Source: Bacteroides sp. UBA939 (lineage in GTDB: Bacteria > Bacteroidota > Bacteroidia > Bacteroidales > Bacteroidaceae). From it: a stretch of DNA of 12,887 bases. Where the stretch lies: NCBI RefSeq assembly GCF_002293435.1, contig NZ_DBDF01000092.1, positions 1 to 12,887 on the forward strand, given 5' to 3'. Positions 4,831 through 12,822 of this stretch are shown here, one piece after another (positions within the stretch are counted from its first letter, which is position 1; every line of letters starts with the position of its first letter). The notes below the pieces were generated by a model. It made no database searches and was not told the DNA's origin. It was given only the letters and a program-made list of their open reading frames with translations. The position numbers and the translations under genes were made by a program.

Positions 4831-7592
4831 AGACTATTCAAGAGCTGGTACGTGAACGTATCCTTATTTTAGATGGTGCTATGGGCACCATGATACAACA
4901 GTATAACTTAACGGAAGAAGATTTCCGGGGAGAACGCTTCGCTGATATTCCCGGGCAAATGAAAGGGAACAATGACTTGTTATGCCTGACGCGTCCTGAT
5001 GTGATACAGGATATACACCGGAAGTATCTGGTGGCAGGGGCGGATATCATTGAGACTAATACGTTCAGTTCTACCAGAGTCAGTATGGAGGATTACCATG
5101 TACAGGAGTATGTGCGTGATATCAATCTCGCAGCCGTGAAGTTGGCGCGTGAAGTGGCTGATGAATACTCTACACCGGATAAACCCCGTTTTGTAGCCGG
5201 TTCTGTCGGGCCTACCAACAAGACTTGCTCAATGAGTCCGGATGTGAATAATCCTGCAATGCGTGCACTTACATATAATGAATTGGCGGATGCCTACCGC
5301 GAGCAAATGGAAGCATTGCTGGCAGGAGGAGTGGACGTGCTGCTGATAGAAACCATTTTCGATACCCTGAATGCGAAAGCAGCTATCTATGCCGCTGAAA
5401 AGGCGATGGAGGCGACGAATATCCACGTGCCTGTTATGCTCTCCGTAACCGTATCCGATACGGGGGGACGTACATTGTCGGGACAGACTTTAGAGGCTTT
5501 TCTTGCTTCGGTTCAACATGCCCAAATCTTCTCCGTGGGGTTGAACTGCTCATTCGGCGCCCGTCAGTTGAAACCTTTCCTTGAACAGCTTGCCGCCCGT
5601 GCTCCTTATCATATCAGTGCATATCCTAACGCCGGACTGCCTAACAGTCTTGGTCAGTATGACCAGACACCCGCTGATATGGCGCATGAGGTGAAAGAAT
5701 ACATCCATGAAGGTCTGGTAAATATCATTGGCGGATGTTGCGGTACGACTGATGCATATATTGCTGAATACCCCGGACTGATAGCCGGTGCTGTTCCCCA
5801 TATTCCTGCTCCGACGCCTGATAGTCTTTGGCTTTCCGGCTTGGAATTGCTTGAAGTAACTCCTGAAAAGAACTTCATCAATATCGGTGAGCGATGTAAT
5901 GTTGCCGGCTCCCGCAAATTCCTGCGTCTGATTAATGAGAAGAAATATGACGAGGCGCTCAGTATAGCCCGTCAACAAGTGGAAGACGGTGCACAAGTTA
6001 TCGACGTAAATATGGATGACGGCTTGCTGGATGCAGAAGCTGAGATGACTACTTTCCTTAACCTCATAGCTTCCGAACCGGAGATTGCCCGTGTTCCCGT
6101 GATGATTGACTCATCCAAGTGGGAAGTGATCGTTGCCGGATTGCAATGTTTGCAAGGTAAGTCTATCGTTAACTCTATTTCCCTGAAAGAAGGAGAAGAG
6201 AAGTTCCTGGAACATGCCCGCGCCATCAGGCAATACGGTGCCGCCACTGTAGTGATGGCTTTTGACGAGAAAGGGCAGGCGGATACTTGCGAGCGTAAGA
6301 TTGAAGTTTGCTCCCGTGCCTACCGGCTTTTAGTTGAAAAAGTAGGTTTCAATCCTCATGACATTATATTCGACCCCAATGTACTTGCGGTTGCTACAGG
6401 GATGGAGGAGCATAACAACTATGCCGTAGACTTTATTCAGGCTACGGGATGGATACGGAAACATCTGCCCGGTGCACATGTCAGCGGTGGCGTAAGCAAT
6501 CTTTCATTTTCTTTCCGGGGGAATAATTACATTCGTGAGGCTATGCATGCGGTATTCCTTTACCATGCCATTCGTGAGGGAATGGATATGGGAATTGTGA
6601 ATCCGGCTACTTCCGTACTTTACACGGACATCCCTGCCGAAGTGTTGGAATATATAGAAGATGTAGTCCTGAATCGTCGTCCTGATGCTTCGGAGCGGCT
6701 CATAGAATTGTCTGCCCGACTGAAAGCCGGAAATGGAGAAGCGGGAAGTAATAACGGTGTGACTCATTCCCAACTTTCGACTTCCAACTCTCAACTTCAG
6801 TGGCGTGACACTACGGTGGAGGAACGTTTAAAGTATGCTTTGACGAAAGGTTTGGGTGATTATCTGGAAGAAGATCTGGCTGAAGCATTGAAACTGTATC
6901 CGAAGGCTGTTGCTATTATTGAAGGTCCGTTGATGGCGGGCATGAACCATGTAGGTGAGTTGTTTGGTGCGGGAAAGATGTTTTTGCCGCAGGTGGTAAA
7001 GACTGCACGTACCATGAAGAAAGCTGTTGCTATTCTTCAGCCCGTAATCGAAGAGGAAAAAGAAGAAGGTACTGCTTCCGCCGGTAAGGTACTGCTTGCC
7101 ACGGTGAAAGGTGATGTACACGATATCGGTAAGAATATTGTTTCCGTGGTAATGGCATGCAACGGTTATGAGATTATCGACCTTGGTGTGATGGTACCTG
7201 CCGAAACTATCGTTCAGCGCGCATTAGAGGAAAAGGTCGATATGATTGGTCTTAGTGGCTTGATAACCCCTTCGTTGGAAGAGATGGTGCATGTGGCTAT
7301 TGAATTGGAGAAAGCGGGTGCTGATATTCCTTTATTAATAGGTGGCGCCACTACTTCCCAACTGCATACGGCATTAAAAATAGCTCCTGTTTACCATGCT
7401 CCTGTTATTCACCTGAAAGATGCTTCCCAGAATGCGACTGTGGCTGCACGTCTGATGAACCCCGTGATGAAAGGCGAATTGGAAGAAGAACTGACTTCCG
7501 AATACCGGCAATTGCGTGAGAAAAACGCAGTACAAGCTCCAAAGACGGTTTCGTTGGAAGAGGCGCAAATGAATAAGCTGAGATTATTTTGA
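4827..7592 (+). CDS. metH: Cobalamin-dependent methionine synthase lacking the reactivation domain
   Basis: MetH transfers a methyl group from 5-methyltetrahydrofolate via cobalamin to homocysteine, making methionine in the cytoplasm. The 921 residues show the homocysteine domain with zinc ligands C241, C304 and C305 (GLNCSFG, GGCCGTT); the folate domain from about 350 (NIGERCN at 352-358); a cap helical domain from about 662; and the cobalamin domain with DVHDIG, whose H765 is the lower axial ligand, plus GLSGLITPS and GGATTS. It ends just after the interdomain linker (KTVSLEEA), where E. coli MetH (1,227 residues) continues into its AdoMet-binding reactivation domain; that domain is absent. 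Oxidised cob(II)alamin must then be rescued by another protein. The folate-cap linker (about 636-658) holds a low-complexity insert encoded by heptamers. The gene overlaps smpB by 4 bp and ends directly in a repeat array. Confidence 0.97.
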   Translation: MKTIQELVRERILILDGAMGTMIQQYNLTEEDFRGERFADIPGQMKGNNDLLCLTRPDVIQDIHRKYLVAGADIIETNTFSSTRVSMEDYHVQEYVRDINLAAVKLAREVADEYSTPDKPRFVAGSVGPTNKTCSMSPDVNNPAMRALTYNELADAYREQMEALLAGGVDVLLIETIFDTLNAKAAIYAAEKAMEATNIHVPVMLSVTVSDTGGRTLSGQTLEAFLASVQHAQIFSVGLNCSFGARQLKPFLEQLAARAPYHISAYPNAGLPNSLGQYDQTPADMAHEVKEYIHEGLVNIIGGCCGTTDAYIAEYPGLIAGAVPHIPAPTPDSLWLSGLELLEVTPEKNFINIGERCNVAGSRKFLRLINEKKYDEALSIARQQVEDGAQVIDVNMDDGLLDAEAEMTTFLNLIASEPEIARVPVMIDSSKWEVIVAGLQCLQGKSIVNSISLKEGEEKFLEHARAIRQYGAATVVMAFDEKGQADTCERKIEVCSRAYRLLVEKVGFNPHDIIFDPNVLAVATGMEEHNNYAVDFIQATGWIRKHLPGAHVSGGVSNLSFSFRGNNYIREAMHAVFLYHAIREGMDMGIVNPATSVLYTDIPAEVLEYIEDVVLNRRPDASERLIELSARLKAGNGEAGSNNGVTHSQLSTSNSQLQWRDTTVEERLKYALTKGLGDYLEEDLAEALKLYPKAVAIIEGPLMAGMNHVGELFGAGKMFLPQVVKTARTMKKAVAILQPVIEEEKEEGTASAGKVLLATVKGDVHDIGKNIVSVVMACNGYEIIDLGVMVPAETIVQRALEEKVDMIGLSGLITPSLEEMVHVAIELEKAGADIPLLIGGATTSQLHTALKIAPVYHAPVIHLKDASQNATVAARLMNPVMKGELEEELTSEYRQLREKNAVQAPKTVSLEEAQMNKLRLF
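6771..6798 (+). repeat. Heptamer repeat inside the metH linker
   Basis: Four consecutive 7-mers, CAACTTT, CGACTTC, CAACTCT and CAACTTC, occur in tandem within the coding sequence. They encode the polar stretch QLSTSNSQL (residues 649-657) between the folate and cap domains. The phase is compatible with an open frame. A flexible linker is a place where such an insertion could be tolerated. Confidence 0.6.
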
Positions 7593-7596
7593 TTAG

Positions 7597-7694
7597 TAGT
7601 AAGTAGTTAGTAGTAAGTAGTTAGTAGTAAGTAGTTAGTAGTTAGTAGTAAGTAGTTAGTAGTAAGTAGTAAGTAGCAAGTAGTAAGTAGCTAG
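7597..7694 (+). repeat. Array of 14 tandem heptamers after metH
   Basis: Fourteen unbroken 7-base units follow the metH stop by 4 nt: seven TAGTAAG, five TAGTTAG, one TAGCAAG and one TAGCTAG. The variants vary only at the fourth and fifth positions, and for much of the array TAGTAAG and TAGTTAG alternate. Because 7 is not a multiple of 3 and every unit holds TAG, all three plus-strand frames are closed again and again. Flanking TGATTAG (7590-7596, including the metH TGA) and TGATTAC (7695-7701) look like decayed units. Confidence 0.9.
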
Positions 7695-7759
7695 TGATTA
7701 CTACCATGCGGAATAAAAATAATACAGCCTACTTACTACTTACTACTTACTACTTACTC
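7660..7759. repeat. Large inverted repeat formed by opposed heptamer arrays
   Basis: The end of the TAGTAAG array (7661-7690) is the reverse complement of 7729-7758, made of CTTACTA units, over 30 bp with a single mismatch at C7677. The loop is 38 nt (7691-7728). Many shifted registers are possible since the left array has more units than the right. It sits between convergent metH and mltF-like genes and may end or stabilise both transcripts. No good T-tract follows either arm, so it is not a textbook intrinsic terminator. Confidence 0.8.
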
Positions 7760-7771
7760 ACTACTTTACTA

Positions 7772-9157
7772 CTACTTCTTTATCTTCTCCTTATACGTCT
7801 CAAACCTCGCCGTAATATCCCTCACAAAATTATATGTTTCTATTCCACGGAAGTATCCGAACTTGCATACGGAATCGGTATAATACTCTTCATTACTTTT
7901 CATTAGAATGAATTTCTCTACATTGTCATTCCAGACATATTTATCCATACCATATTTCTCGGCCAGCGCCATTGCATCCTGTATATGTCCGATACCGGCA
8001 TTATAGGATGCCAGCACAAATTTGAGTCGTTCGTTATATGGAATCGAAGAGAAACTCTTGCTGGTGATAGAAATATATTTCACGGCAGCTTTCACACTCT
8101 CCTCGGGGTTGCTCTCTTCACCTTCCGGCACTCCCATTGCTCGTGCGGTGGCGGGCATCAATTGCATCAATCCTTTTGCACCTGCCCATGACACGGCAGT
8201 AGTGTCAAAATTCGATTCAGTATAGGCAAGAGAAGCCAGTAATCGCCAGTCCCAATCTATTTCCGTGGCGTACTTCTTGAACAGATTATCGAAAAGTGAA
8301 ATTTTCCCTTCGCGTAGCGATAAGATAGGAGAGAGAGGAATGTCTTTGCTGATCTCGAAATACCTTTTCATACTGGCCGTGTAGGCAGGAGAAGTCGCAT
8401 TCTGTTTACTCCATTGATTGGCAGCCTCCGCCAGCTTCGGACTGCTTTTACGTACCGCCCACGAAGCTCTTTGGTCAAAACTGATAGATAACTTGATGTT
8501 CAGATTAGGGTAGTAGGTCGTATTGAGCCGGGCTATGTCGTTGTCGGCAACCGTATATGGAACCTTGCCTTGTGATACCTGGGTTATAAGGTCTTCTACC
8601 GTAATGCTGTCATTGGTTACTTTGTGAATGTGGATACCACCGCCTAATTCTTCGTTCAGGTTCACCAGCCGGTCGTAATATTTGCCCGGTTTCACGTATA
8701 TGTCTTTACCGATAAGTTCGGTTACATCCGTTAGCGGTTTCGCACCTGTACGTTGCACAATGACCTGATGCGTTATAATCTCTTCGCCGCAATACGTCAA
8801 ACTATCTTTCCATTCTTTTGTGATTGGAAGATTGTATGCTATCATATCCCCTTCTCCCGCCAGTAATTTCTCTATGAGTTCGTTCACGTTTTTGGCTACA
8901 ACTATGCGTAACTTCACACCGAGACTTTTGGCAAACTGCTCGCTTAGTTCGTATTGAAATCCCATGTCTTGCCCGCGATACATAAAATAAGAGGTGGAAC
9001 TGTACATGGTTAACACGACAAGCTCTCCGCTATCTTTTATTTGTTGTAAATCGCCTGTCACTTCTTCGAGTGTGGTGTTACGTTGCTTATTTCTACATCC
9101 TAACAAACAGCACAGGCACAAAAAAACAATCAGGAAAGTGGTGGTGGTAGTTTTCAT
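7772..9157 (-). CDS. MltF-like lytic transglycosylase lipoprotein
   Basis: The 461 residues begin with a lipoprotein signal (hydrophobic 8-19, lipobox LLGC, Cys21), so the protein is exported and lipid-anchored. Residues about 45-270 form a periplasmic solute-binding-like domain (SBP family 3), and about 290-420 an SLT domain with probable catalytic Glu314 (AYTESNFD), GLMQLMP at 329-335 and SYNAG at 384-388. This layout is that of MltF, which cleaves the MurNAc-GlcNAc bond of peptidoglycan to 1,6-anhydro products, with the binding domain acting as a regulator. It lies 27 nt after udk, in the same operon. Its TAG stop lies in the degenerate edge of the heptamer repeat region. Family call is strong; the exact physiological role is not shown by sequence. 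Confidence 0.9.
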   Translation of the reverse strand: MKTTTTTFLIVFLCLCCLLGCRNKQRNTTLEEVTGDLQQIKDSGELVVLTMYSSTSYFMYRGQDMGFQYELSEQFAKSLGVKLRIVVAKNVNELIEKLLAGEGDMIAYNLPITKEWKDSLTYCGEEIITHQVIVQRTGAKPLTDVTELIGKDIYVKPGKYYDRLVNLNEELGGGIHIHKVTNDSITVEDLITQVSQGKVPYTVADNDIARLNTTYYPNLNIKLSISFDQRASWAVRKSSPKLAEAANQWSKQNATSPAYTASMKRYFEISKDIPLSPILSLREGKISLFDNLFKKYATEIDWDWRLLASLAYTESNFDTTAVSWAGAKGLMQLMPATARAMGVPEGEESNPEESVKAAVKYISITSKSFSSIPYNERLKFVLASYNAGIGHIQDAMALAEKYGMDKYVWNDNVEKFILMKSNEEYYTDSVCKFGYFRGIETYNFVRDITARFETYKEKIKK

Positions 9158-9184
9158 CTATTTATTCTTTAGCTAATAAAACGA

Positions 9185-9793
9185 TTATACCAGATGTTTG
9201 TTTATGTACATCGTCAGAATATCAATCGCTACCTGATTATTTCCTCCTTCGGGCACAATAAGGTCGGCATACCGCTTGCATGGCTCGATGAATTGCAAGT
9301 GCATAGGCTTCAAGACACGGGTATATCGCTCCATAACGGCTTCGGCGGTACGCCCGCGTTCTATAATGTCCCGCTGTATCACACGGATAAGTCTTTCATC
9401 AGGATCAGCATCCACAAAGATTTTAAGATCCATCATGCTACGCAGTTTCTTGTCGCATAGGGCAAGAATGCCTTCAATTATGATAACTTCCCGGGGTTCG
9501 ATATGAATGGTTTCGGGTTGGCGTGTACACGTCAGGTACGAGTAGGTGGGTTGCTCAATACTTTTTCCTTCGCGCAGCATGCCTACATGCTTGGATAGCA
9601 AACTCCATTCAAAAGCGTCCGGGTGGTCAAAATTTATATTCTGCCGCTCCTCTACAGGCACGTGGCTACTGTCTTTGTAGTATGAATCCTGTGGTAGCAG
9701 TACCACCTCACCAGCCGGCAGGCTTTCAATAATCTTACGTACGACGGTGGTTTTTCCTGAACCTGTTCCGCCTGCAATTCCTATTATTAACAT
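9185..9793 (-). CDS. udk: Uridine kinase
   Basis: From the ATG at 9793 the enzyme has 202 residues and phosphorylates uridine and cytidine to their monophosphates for pyrimidine salvage. It has the Walker A motif GGTGSGKT at residues 8-15, QDSYYKD at 35-41, FDHPDAFE at 55-62, the IIEGI strand at 105-109 and DADPDERLIRVIQRD at 128-142, all typical of Udk. The open frame extends upstream to 9862, but those codons lie around and before the predicted transcription start and encode nothing family-like, so the MLIIGIAGG start is preferred. The MltF-like gene follows by 27 nt and shares the transcript. A divergent promoter region separates it from the Dabb gene. Confidence 0.95.
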   Translation of the reverse strand: MLIIGIAGGTGSGKTTVVRKIIESLPAGEVVLLPQDSYYKDSSHVPVEERQNINFDHPDAFEWSLLSKHVGMLREGKSIEQPTYSYLTCTRQPETIHIEPREVIIIEGILALCDKKLRSMMDLKIFVDADPDERLIRVIQRDIIERGRTAEAVMERYTRVLKPMHLQFIEPCKRYADLIVPEGGNNQVAIDILTMYINKHLV

Positions 9794-9824
9794 CCGTTTA
9801 AGTGTATATATAAAACAAAACGAG

Positions 9825-9832
9825 TATTTTTG
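9825..9832 (+). promoter_or_regulatory. Candidate -7 element of the Dabb-dsbD run
   Basis: TATTTTTG matches TAnnTTTG exactly and lies 62 nt before the Dabb ATG. The -33 position has only a loose match (TTTA at 9797-9800, spacing 24), so the promoter is tentative. It lies between the udk start and the udk promoter, meaning the two divergent transcripts would overlap at their 5' ends. Confidence 0.45.
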
Positions 9833-9859
9833 CCGATATAATTCAATCGCTTCGGTTGA

Positions 9860-9891
9860 CAAATATATAGATAAATCATTAGAAAAGCAAA
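9860..9891 (-). promoter_or_regulatory. Bacteroides-type promoter of udk
   Basis: On the minus strand TTTG (9891-9888) is followed after 20 nt by TATATTTG (9867-9860), matching both consensus boxes and the usual spacing. Transcription should begin near 9853, giving a leader of about 60 nt to the ATG at 9793 and excluding the upstream ATG at 9862. The -33 box lies 4 nt before the start codon of the divergent Dabb gene. Confidence 0.75.
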
Positions 9892-9894
9892 GTT

Positions 9895-10203
9895 ATGGTC
9901 AAACACATTGTTTTATTCAAATTGAAAGACGAGATTCCGGCTGACAAAAAGTTGGCGGCAGTGAATGAATTTAAGAAGGCTATTGAGGCTCTTCCTGCTA
10001 AAATATCTGTTATTCGTAAGATTGAAGTAGGGTTGAATATCAACCCTGCCGAAACATGGAGTATTGCTCTTTACAGTGAGTTTGACTCGTTGGACGACGT
10101 GAAGACTTACGCTACCCATCCCGAGCATGTTGCGGCAGGCAAGCTGATTGCCGAAGTAAAAGAGAGTCGCGCGTGTGTGGACTACGACACAATCGACAAT
10201 TAA
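9895..10203 (+). CDS. Dabb (stress-responsive alpha/beta barrel) family protein
   Basis: The 102-residue protein begins MVKHIVLFKLKDE, the typical first strand of the Dabb ferredoxin-like fold, and has YATHPEHV at residues 72-79, where most members carry a related H-P-x-H segment. Dabb proteins form dimeric alpha/beta barrels; few have known reactions, and some act on small aromatic or polyketide-like substrates. No signal peptide is present. The ATG is preceded by an A-rich leader (GAAAAGCAAAGTT). The DsbD gene starts 12 nt after its stop, so the two probably share a transcript, although no functional link between them is evident. Confidence 0.9.
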   Translation: MVKHIVLFKLKDEIPADKKLAAVNEFKKAIEALPAKISVIRKIEVGLNINPAETWSIALYSEFDSLDDVKTYATHPEHVAAGKLIAEVKESRACVDYDTIDN

Positions 10204-10215
10204 TCATTGATTGTC

Positions 10216-12267
10216 ATGAAGAAGATATTATCTATTTATGCACTACTGCTTCTTACTGTTGTAGCGCAGGCTCAGATACAAGACCCCGTTAATTTCAAAT
10301 CGGAACTGAAAACACCGGCGGCGGGTGAAGCGGAAATCGTATTTACCGCTACCATTGATAAAGGGTGGCACGTTTATTCTACCGATTTGGGTGACGGAGG
10401 GCCTATCTCTGCCACATTCAATGCCGAGAAAATATCAGGTGCCGAAGTTGTGGGAAGACTACAGCCGAAAGGTAAAGAAGTGGCTTCGTACGACAAGATA
10501 TTCGAGATGAATGTACGCTATTTTGAGACAACGGCTCAATTTGTACAGAAGCTGAAACTGACGGGAGGCGCTTATCAGATACAAGGCTATCTGGAATATG
10601 GCGCGTGTAATGATGAAACTTGCTTGCCGCCTACGCAGGTAGAATTTGATTTCTCAGGTAAGGCGGATGCTGCGGCTAAGAATTCAGCAAGCGCGACTCC
10701 TGCAAACGCAACTCCTGCGGTTCAGGAACCTAAGCAGGATATCAAGCAAGAATTGAAAGTAGAAGCAGTGACTGCCGTTACGGATACTATTGTTAGTAGC
10801 GCCGGTACTCCGGCAGATATAACTGCCGGAAACATAGACTTCTGGAAACCGGTTATTACTGAACTGCAATCTTTTGGTGAGATAACTTCGGAAGATGCGT
10901 CGTGGATATATATCTTTATCGCCGGTTTTCTGGGCGGATTGGTGGCACTGTTTACTCCTTGTGTATGGCCTATTATTCCTATGACAGTCAGCTTCTTCCT
11001 GAAACGTTCGAAAGACAAGAAGAAAGGGATTCGTGACGCGTGTACTTATGGAGTTTCTATTGTTGTGATATATGTTGCTTTAGGCGTGGCTATTACGCTG
11101 ATATTTGGCTCCAGTGCATTGAATGCGCTTTCTACGAATGCCGTGTTCAATATTCTTTTCTGCCTGCTGCTGGTAGTATTTGCAGCTTCCTTCTTCGGAG
11201 CGTTCGAGCTGACATTACCTTCTAAATGGAGTAATGCGGTAGATAGCAAAGCGGAAGCTACGAGCGGTTTCATTAGTATCTTCCTGATGGCATTTACGCT
11301 TGTCCTGGTTTCATTCTCTTGTACAGGTCCCATAATCGGCACTCTCCTGGTGCAGGTTTCTACAACAGGTAGCATAACGGCGCCGGCCATCGGCATGTTG
11401 GGCTTTGCGATAGCTTTGGCTTTGCCGTTCACGTTGTTTGCCTTATTCCCATCCTGGCTGAACTCCATGCCTAAATCAGGAGGTTGGATGAATGTCATTA
11501 AGGTTACTCTTGGTTTCCTGGAATTGGCATTTGCGTTGAAATTCCTTTCCGTAGCCGATTTGGCTTATGGTTGGCACATCCTCGACCGGGAAACATTCCT
11601 GGCGTTGTGGATTGTAATATTCGCTTTGTTAGGTTTCTATCTGTTAGGTAAGATTAAGTTCCCACACGATGATGACAATACGAAAGTAGGAGTAGGCCGT
11701 TTCTTCCTGGCACTCTTTTCACTGGCTTTTGCCGTGTATATGGTTCCCGGTTTATGGGGAGCTCCTTTGAAAGCGGTAAGCGCCTTTGCGCCACCTCTCC
11801 AGACACAGGATTTTAATCTTTATAATAATGAAGTACATGCCAAGTTCGATGATTATGACCTCGGCATGGAATATGCCCGCCGGCACGGTAAACCCGTAAT
11901 GCTGGATTTTACGGGCTATGGCTGTGTCAACTGTCGTAAGATGGAGCTTGCCGTATGGACTAATCAGAAGGTACGCGACCTTATCAATGATGATTATGTC
12001 CTTATTACTTTGTATGTGGATAACAAAGCTTCGCTTCCCGCTCCGCTGAAGGTGACCGAGAATGGCAAAAACCGTACTTTGCGCACTATTGGCGATAAGT
12101 GGAGTTATCTCCAGAATGTGAAGTTCGGCACTAATACGCAACCTTTCTATGTATTGGTAGACAATGAAGGGTATCCTTTAAACAAATCTTATTCTTATGA
12201 TGAGGATATCCCCGAATATATCAAATTCCTGCAAACCGGTTTGGATAACTTTAAAAAAGGGGAATAA
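10216..12267 (+). CDS. dsbD: DsbD-type thiol:disulfide interchange protein
   Basis: The 683-residue protein has all three DsbD modules. A signal peptide (residues 1-19, cleavage after AQA) leads to a periplasmic alpha domain with the C131/C136 pair (ACNDETCLPP). About eight membrane segments (roughly 228-515) follow, with C249 (FTPCVWPIIP) and C369 (SFSCTGP) as the pair that carries electrons across the membrane. The C-terminal thioredoxin-like gamma domain has C570-V-N-C573. The protein moves reducing power from cytoplasmic thioredoxin to periplasmic partners. An Ala/Thr/Pro/Lys-rich linker (about 150-200) separates alpha from the membrane part. The frame also opens at a TTG at 10207, but the ATG at 10216 gives a normal signal peptide. 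It follows the Dabb gene by 12 nt. Confidence 0.93.
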   Translation: MKKILSIYALLLLTVVAQAQIQDPVNFKSELKTPAAGEAEIVFTATIDKGWHVYSTDLGDGGPISATFNAEKISGAEVVGRLQPKGKEVASYDKIFEMNVRYFETTAQFVQKLKLTGGAYQIQGYLEYGACNDETCLPPTQVEFDFSGKADAAAKNSASATPANATPAVQEPKQDIKQELKVEAVTAVTDTIVSSAGTPADITAGNIDFWKPVITELQSFGEITSEDASWIYIFIAGFLGGLVALFTPCVWPIIPMTVSFFLKRSKDKKKGIRDACTYGVSIVVIYVALGVAITLIFGSSALNALSTNAVFNILFCLLLVVFAASFFGAFELTLPSKWSNAVDSKAEATSGFISIFLMAFTLVLVSFSCTGPIIGTLLVQVSTTGSITAPAIGMLGFAIALALPFTLFALFPSWLNSMPKSGGWMNVIKVTLGFLELAFALKFLSVADLAYGWHILDRETFLALWIVIFALLGFYLLGKIKFPHDDDNTKVGVGRFFLALFSLAFAVYMVPGLWGAPLKAVSAFAPPLQTQDFNLYNNEVHAKFDDYDLGMEYARRHGKPVMLDFTGYGCVNCRKMELAVWTNQKVRDLINDDYVLITLYVDNKASLPAPLKVTENGKNRTLRTIGDKWSYLQNVKFGTNTQPFYVLVDNEGYPLNKSYSYDEDIPEYIKFLQTGLDNFKKGE

Positions 12268-12330
12268 GGTTGTGAGATAGTTCAGTAACATACAAGTAAC
12301 TTGCGAAACTTCAGTTAAATCAAAAATTAT

Positions 12331-12822
12331 ATGAAGAAGATTATTAACCCGTGGAAGAATATGGAAGGATACAACTGTTTCGGTTGTGCTCCTGAGAATG
12401 AGGCCGGTGTAAAGATGGAGTTTTATGAAGACGGTGATGAGGTGGTGAGCATCTGGAAGCCGCGTCCTGAGTACCAAGGCTGGTTCAATACATTGCATGG
12501 CGGCATTCAATCGGTATTGCTGGATGAAATTTGCGCATGGGTAGTATTGCGCAAGCTACAGACTACCGGGGTAACTTCAAAGATGGAGACACGTTTCCGT
12601 AAACCGGTAGCGACCACTGATTCATATATCGTACTGCGAGCGTCAATCTGCGAACAGAGGCGGAATCTCGTGACAATTAATGCAAAGCTTTGCAATGAAA
12701 ACGGAGAAGTATGTACCGAAGCCGTATGTACGTACTTCACATACCCGCCGGAGAAAGCAGAGAAGGAGATGTTCTTCCGCCATTGTGATGTGGAACCGGA
12801 AGAAATCCTTCCGCTGATTTGA
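12331..12822 (+). CDS. PaaI-family hotdog-fold thioesterase
   Basis: The 163-residue protein has the features of PaaI/YigI-type hotdog thioesterases: an N-terminal YNCFGCAPENEAG segment (residues 14-26), the active-site helix region HGGIQSVLLDE (56-66, with HGG and the acidic D65/E66), and a beta-sheet ending in the EVCTEAVCTYFTYP strand. Such enzymes hydrolyse acyl-CoA thioesters; the substrate cannot be inferred here. It is cytoplasmic, with no signal peptide. The ATG follows an A-rich leader. It lies 63 nt after dsbD; no terminator is visible in the gap, and the TAACTTGC at 12297-12304 only loosely resembles a -7 box, so co-transcription with dsbD is possible. Confidence 0.85.
   Translation: MKKIINPWKNMEGYNCFGCAPENEAGVKMEFYEDGDEVVSIWKPRPEYQGWFNTLHGGIQSVLLDEICAWVVLRKLQTTGVTSKMETRFRKPVATTDSYIVLRASICEQRRNLVTINAKLCNENGEVCTEAVCTYFTYPPEKAEKEMFFRHCDVEPEEILPLI

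Noticed and set aside
7694..7906. A 70-codon plus-strand frame starting in the repeat loop
   Set aside because: It is made of Leu/Tyr-rich translation of the heptamer repeats and then antisense of the mltF-like gene, so it is an artefact of repeat composition.
9794..9862. Upstream in-frame extension of udk to an ATG at 9862
   Set aside because: The predicted -7 box lies at 9860-9867, so this ATG would not be transcribed, and the Udk family begins just before the Walker A motif.
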